43,151 nucleotides of DNA from an uncultured Eubacteriales bacterium (GTDB lineage: Bacteria > Bacillota > Clostridia > Oscillospirales > Oscillospiraceae), in the NCBI GenBank assembly GCA_900543085.1, contig UQQF01000014.1:1-43151 (forward strand), in the 5' to 3' direction. Position 1 is the stretch's first letter, and each line of letters starts with the position of its first letter. The notes below the pieces were generated by a model that was not told the DNA's origin, searched no databases, and saw nothing but the letters and a program-made list of their open reading frames with translations. Below, piece after piece: positions 41,271 through 43,151 of the stretch. A program made the position numbers and the translations under genes.

Positions 41271-41769
41271 CGGAGGCGACGTACTCGCTGGCGGTGTTGA
41301 CCGCGCTCATGATGGCGGAGGAGGTTATCGTGGCGCCGGTGACGGAGTCCACGTCGGCGATGGTCAGGTCGCCCTGGCTGTCGAGCATGGAGCACAGGAA
41401 GTCCCAGTCGTCCTTGGCGCTCTGGCCGAGGCCGTAGGTCTCGTGGGAGTCGAGCACGGTCAGACCGTAGACGCTGCCGTCGTTGAGCACGCCGACCACC
41501 ATGTGTATGTCCTCGGCGAAGCCGCCGACGACCATCTCGACCGCCGCGCCCTGTTCGGTGCGGTAGACGCCTACGATGCTCTCGTCGGTGCCGGTGTACT
41601 CCTCGGCCTCGTACTCGGTGCCGTCGGGCAGCACGTACTGCATGACGATGTCAAACAGCTCCTGCCTGTTGGTCTCCGCGGTGCCGGACAGCGCGGCGTT
41701 CGCGCCGAAAAGGACAAGCGCGCAGACAAGGATGACGGCTACGGGTATAAGCAGTTTCTTCATGTTCAT
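40753..41769 (-). CDS. rnfG: RnfG-like protein with three FMN-binding domains
   Basis: 338 residues, longer than usual RnfG (about 200). One N-terminal membrane segment (about 5-25) is followed by an RnfG-type FMN_bind domain with SVTGATITS near residue 143, then two nearly identical 87-residue FMN_bind domains, each with VAGATYTSNG. In these domains the threonine of the (S/T/A)GAT motif carries FMN covalently, put on by ApbE. The protein is therefore expected to hold three flavins outside the membrane. The start overlaps rnfD as ATGA (a second ATG is at 41763). Confidence 0.87.
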   Translation of the reverse strand: MNMKKLLIPVAVILVCALVLFGANAALSGTAETNRQELFDIVMQYVLPDGTEYEAEEYTGTDESIVGVYRTEQGAAVEMVVGGFAEDIHMVVGVLNDGSVYGLTVLDSHETYGLGQSAKDDWDFLCSMLDSQGDLTIADVDSVTGATITSSAIMSAVNTASEYVASAGGGALTGTADGFMGPITVEVTMEGSDITAVTVVSNSETPEIASGALEQIPAAIVEADTADVDIVAGATYTSNGIINAVKNALENAGSSGGGLTGTADGFMGPITVEVTMDGDTITGVTVVSNSETPEIAAGALEQIPEAIVAANSPDVDVVAGATYTSNGIINAVKAAIGA

Positions 41770-42746
41770 TTGCCGGCGCCTCCTTTCATAACGCCGAAGC
41801 GTCTCGGGGGCAGCGCCCTGTCAAGCGCCCAGGCGCAGGCGTTCATAACGAGGATGGCATAGGTCACGCCCTCCGGGAAGATGCCGAAGTAGCGGATGAT
41901 GACCGTCAGCACGCCGCAGCCGATGCCGTAGACTATCTGCGCGGCGGGGAGGGTCGGGCTGGTGGCGTAGTCGGTGGCCATGAAGATGGCGCCGAGCATC
42001 ACGCCGCCGCCCATGACGCTGTAGAGCATCCAGGCGAGGGCGTTGTCGCCTTTGTAGAATATCAGCGTCAGCACAGCCACCGCGCCGACATAGGCGACGG
42101 GGATGCGCCAGGAGATGACGCGGCGGAACAGCAGCCAGGCAAAGCCTATCAGCAGCGCCAGGACGCTGACCTCGCCGATGCAGCCGAGCACGCCGTAGCC
42201 GGTGAACATGTCTATAAGGCTGACGTCGGGCAGCACCGCGCGGCTCATGGTCTGCAGCGGGGTGCTGGAGGCCACCATGTCGACGCCGCCGAAGTCAAAG
42301 GCCGGCATGAGGACATAGCCGAAGCGGGTGACGGCGCTGGGCCACAGCAGCATCATGAACGCCCTGCCGCCCAGAGCGGGGTTGAATATGTTCTGACCCA
42401 GGCCGCCTATGAGCCCCTTCACCACGATGATGGCGAAGGCGTCGCCCACGATAACGACCCAGTAGGGGCAGGTGTGCGGCAGCGAGAACGCCAGCAGCAC
42501 GCCGGTCACGACGGCGGAGAGGTCTCCCACCGACATGGGCTTGCGCAGCACGAGGCACAGCAGCGCCTCAAACACCACGCAGGCCGCGGCGGAGACAAGT
42601 GTCAGGACAAGCGCCCTTCCGCCGTAGAAGTACACCGCCGCGATAAGAGCCGGGACGAGCGCTATGAGCACGTCCAGCATTATCTTGCGGGTGTTGTCAT
42701 TGCCGCGGATGTGGGGCGCGGAAGAAACGGTAAGATTCACGCTCAT
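41766..42746 (-). CDS. rnfD: Rnf-type electron transport subunit RnfD
   Basis: 326 residues from the ATG at 42746 (GGGAGGAAA upstream). Part of an ion-pumping ferredoxin:NAD+ oxidoreductase or a related flavin-based complex. About nine membrane segments are seen, with NRK-like DNTRKIMLDVLIALVPAL near the start and GGLGQNIFNPALGGRAFMML, the RnfD/NqrB core. The flavin-bearing threonine is expected in VASSTPLQT, close to the RnfD/NqrB SxxTPL pattern. It is coupled to rnfG by an ATGA overlap and follows rnfC by 10 nt. Confidence 0.92.
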   Translation of the reverse strand: MSVNLTVSSAPHIRGNDNTRKIMLDVLIALVPALIAAVYFYGGRALVLTLVSAAACVVFEALLCLVLRKPMSVGDLSAVVTGVLLAFSLPHTCPYWVVIVGDAFAIIVVKGLIGGLGQNIFNPALGGRAFMMLLWPSAVTRFGYVLMPAFDFGGVDMVASSTPLQTMSRAVLPDVSLIDMFTGYGVLGCIGEVSVLALLIGFAWLLFRRVISWRIPVAYVGAVAVLTLIFYKGDNALAWMLYSVMGGGVMLGAIFMATDYATSPTLPAAQIVYGIGCGVLTVIIRYFGIFPEGVTYAILVMNACAWALDRALPPRRFGVMKGGAGK

Positions 42747-42756
42747 TTTCCTCCCT

Positions 42757-43151
42757 TCAGCGCTTCTTGGCAAGCGCGAACGTCTCTGTCAGCGGGAGCC
42801 TGCCGGGGCAGACGAACGAGCAGCAGCCGCATTCCATGCAGTCTTTGAGGTAGAACTCCTCCAGTTTCTGCTTGTCTCCGGCCTTGGCGTAGCGGTAGAG
42901 CTGCAGCGGCTGGAGGTACATCGGGCAGACGCTGACGCACTTGCCGCAGCGGATGCACACGCCGTCCGCGGCGTTTTCCGTCAGCTTGGTGAGACACAGG
43001 ATGGCGTTGGTGCCCTTTACCACAGGCACGTCCAGGCTCTCCACGGCCTTGCCCATCATCGGGCCGCCGGCGACTACCTTCTGCGTCTCCTCCTTGATGC
43101 CGCCCGCGGCCTTGACCACGTCGGCAAAGCTGGTGCCGATGCGCACGAGCA
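42757..43151 (-). CDS. rnfC: Rnf-type electron transport subunit RnfC, C-terminal part
   Basis: Only the last ~131 residues are in the window; the gene continues past position 43151. Two [4Fe-4S] motifs are present, CIRCGKCVSVCP and CMECGCCSFVCP, each followed by the usual proline. RnfC is the peripheral iron-sulfur, NADH-binding subunit that hands electrons to the membrane part. VVAGGPMMGKAV before the clusters matches RnfC and the NQR/complex I-like SLBB region. It is the first visible gene of the operon that runs into rnfD. Confidence 0.92.
   Translation of the reverse strand, partial: LVRIGTSFADVVKAAGGIKEETQKVVAGGPMMGKAVESLDVPVVKGTNAILCLTKLTENAADGVCIRCGKCVSVCPMYLQPLQLYRYAKAGDKQKLEEFYLKDCMECGCCSFVCPGRLPLTETFALAKKR

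Overview
The window is chromosomal DNA from a GC-rich member of the Firmicutes, most likely class Clostridia (Oscillospirales-like). The signs are T-box and TPP riboswitch control, strong AGGAGG ribosome binding sites, TTG/GTG starts, a CsaB-type pyruvyl transferase, a ThiW/CytX/ThiM/ThiD/ThiE thiamine salvage set, an Rnf-type redox operon and a phosphoketolase. I see no rRNA, tRNA, CRISPR array, phage or transposase gene. The order and the family make-up are read from sequence; the taxon is inference. Layout: (1) 112-5636, minus strand: a branched-chain amino acid ABC operon livK-livH-livM-livG-livF, followed by a cytidylate-kinase-like gene. Its 280-nt leader has a consensus promoter, two copies of a near-palindromic operator and several hairpins. 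(2) 6137-10112, plus strand: a secreted C39-like protease, then an XRE regulator, an ECF sigma factor, a membrane protein and a secreted protein. The base composition drops sharply inside the membrane protein gene, so part of this stretch looks acquired. (3) 10265-12147: a tryptophan T-box leader driving a TrpB2-type tryptophan synthase beta chain, then an XRE membrane protein (12330-12989). (4) 13040-15412, minus: phosphoketolase. (5) 15650-20353, minus: two thiamine salvage units, thiE-thiD-cytX and thiW-thiM, each with a consensus promoter, a TPP riboswitch and an intrinsic terminator. No de novo thiC/thiG genes are seen here. (6) 20350-22735, minus: a 771-residue wall enzyme joining a C39-like protease, two SH3 domains and an M14 carboxypeptidase, behind a perfect promoter with a 23-bp palindrome at the start point. 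(7) 22851-25876, plus: ppx-ppk1 polyphosphate pair. (8) 25927-29417, minus: an amidohydrolase, M20 dipeptidase, cupin, MarR operon. (9) 29490-30050, plus: an HD hydrolase. (10) 30055-32809, minus: a glycosyltransferase-CsaB fusion plus a PurN-like protein lacking the catalytic motif. (11) 32979-37441, plus: a phosphatase-GNAT fusion, a metallophosphatase, a YgiQ radical SAM protein and a DUF1294 protein. (12) 37444-38050, minus: an XRE regulator carrying 16 glycine-terminated pentapeptide repeats, broken by one extra base in a G tract. (13) 38171-40212, plus: a GNAT and an NAD-dependent epimerase-like protein. (14) 40294-43151, minus: an Rnf-type operon with rnfC, rnfD and a triple-FMN-domain rnfG, followed by a small membrane protein where rnfE/A/B would normally follow. 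The strongest candidates for something little described are the truncated, multi-flavin Rnf-like operon, the C39-SH3-M14 enzyme with its paralogue at 6137, the pentapeptide-repeat XRE protein, and the layered control region upstream of livK.
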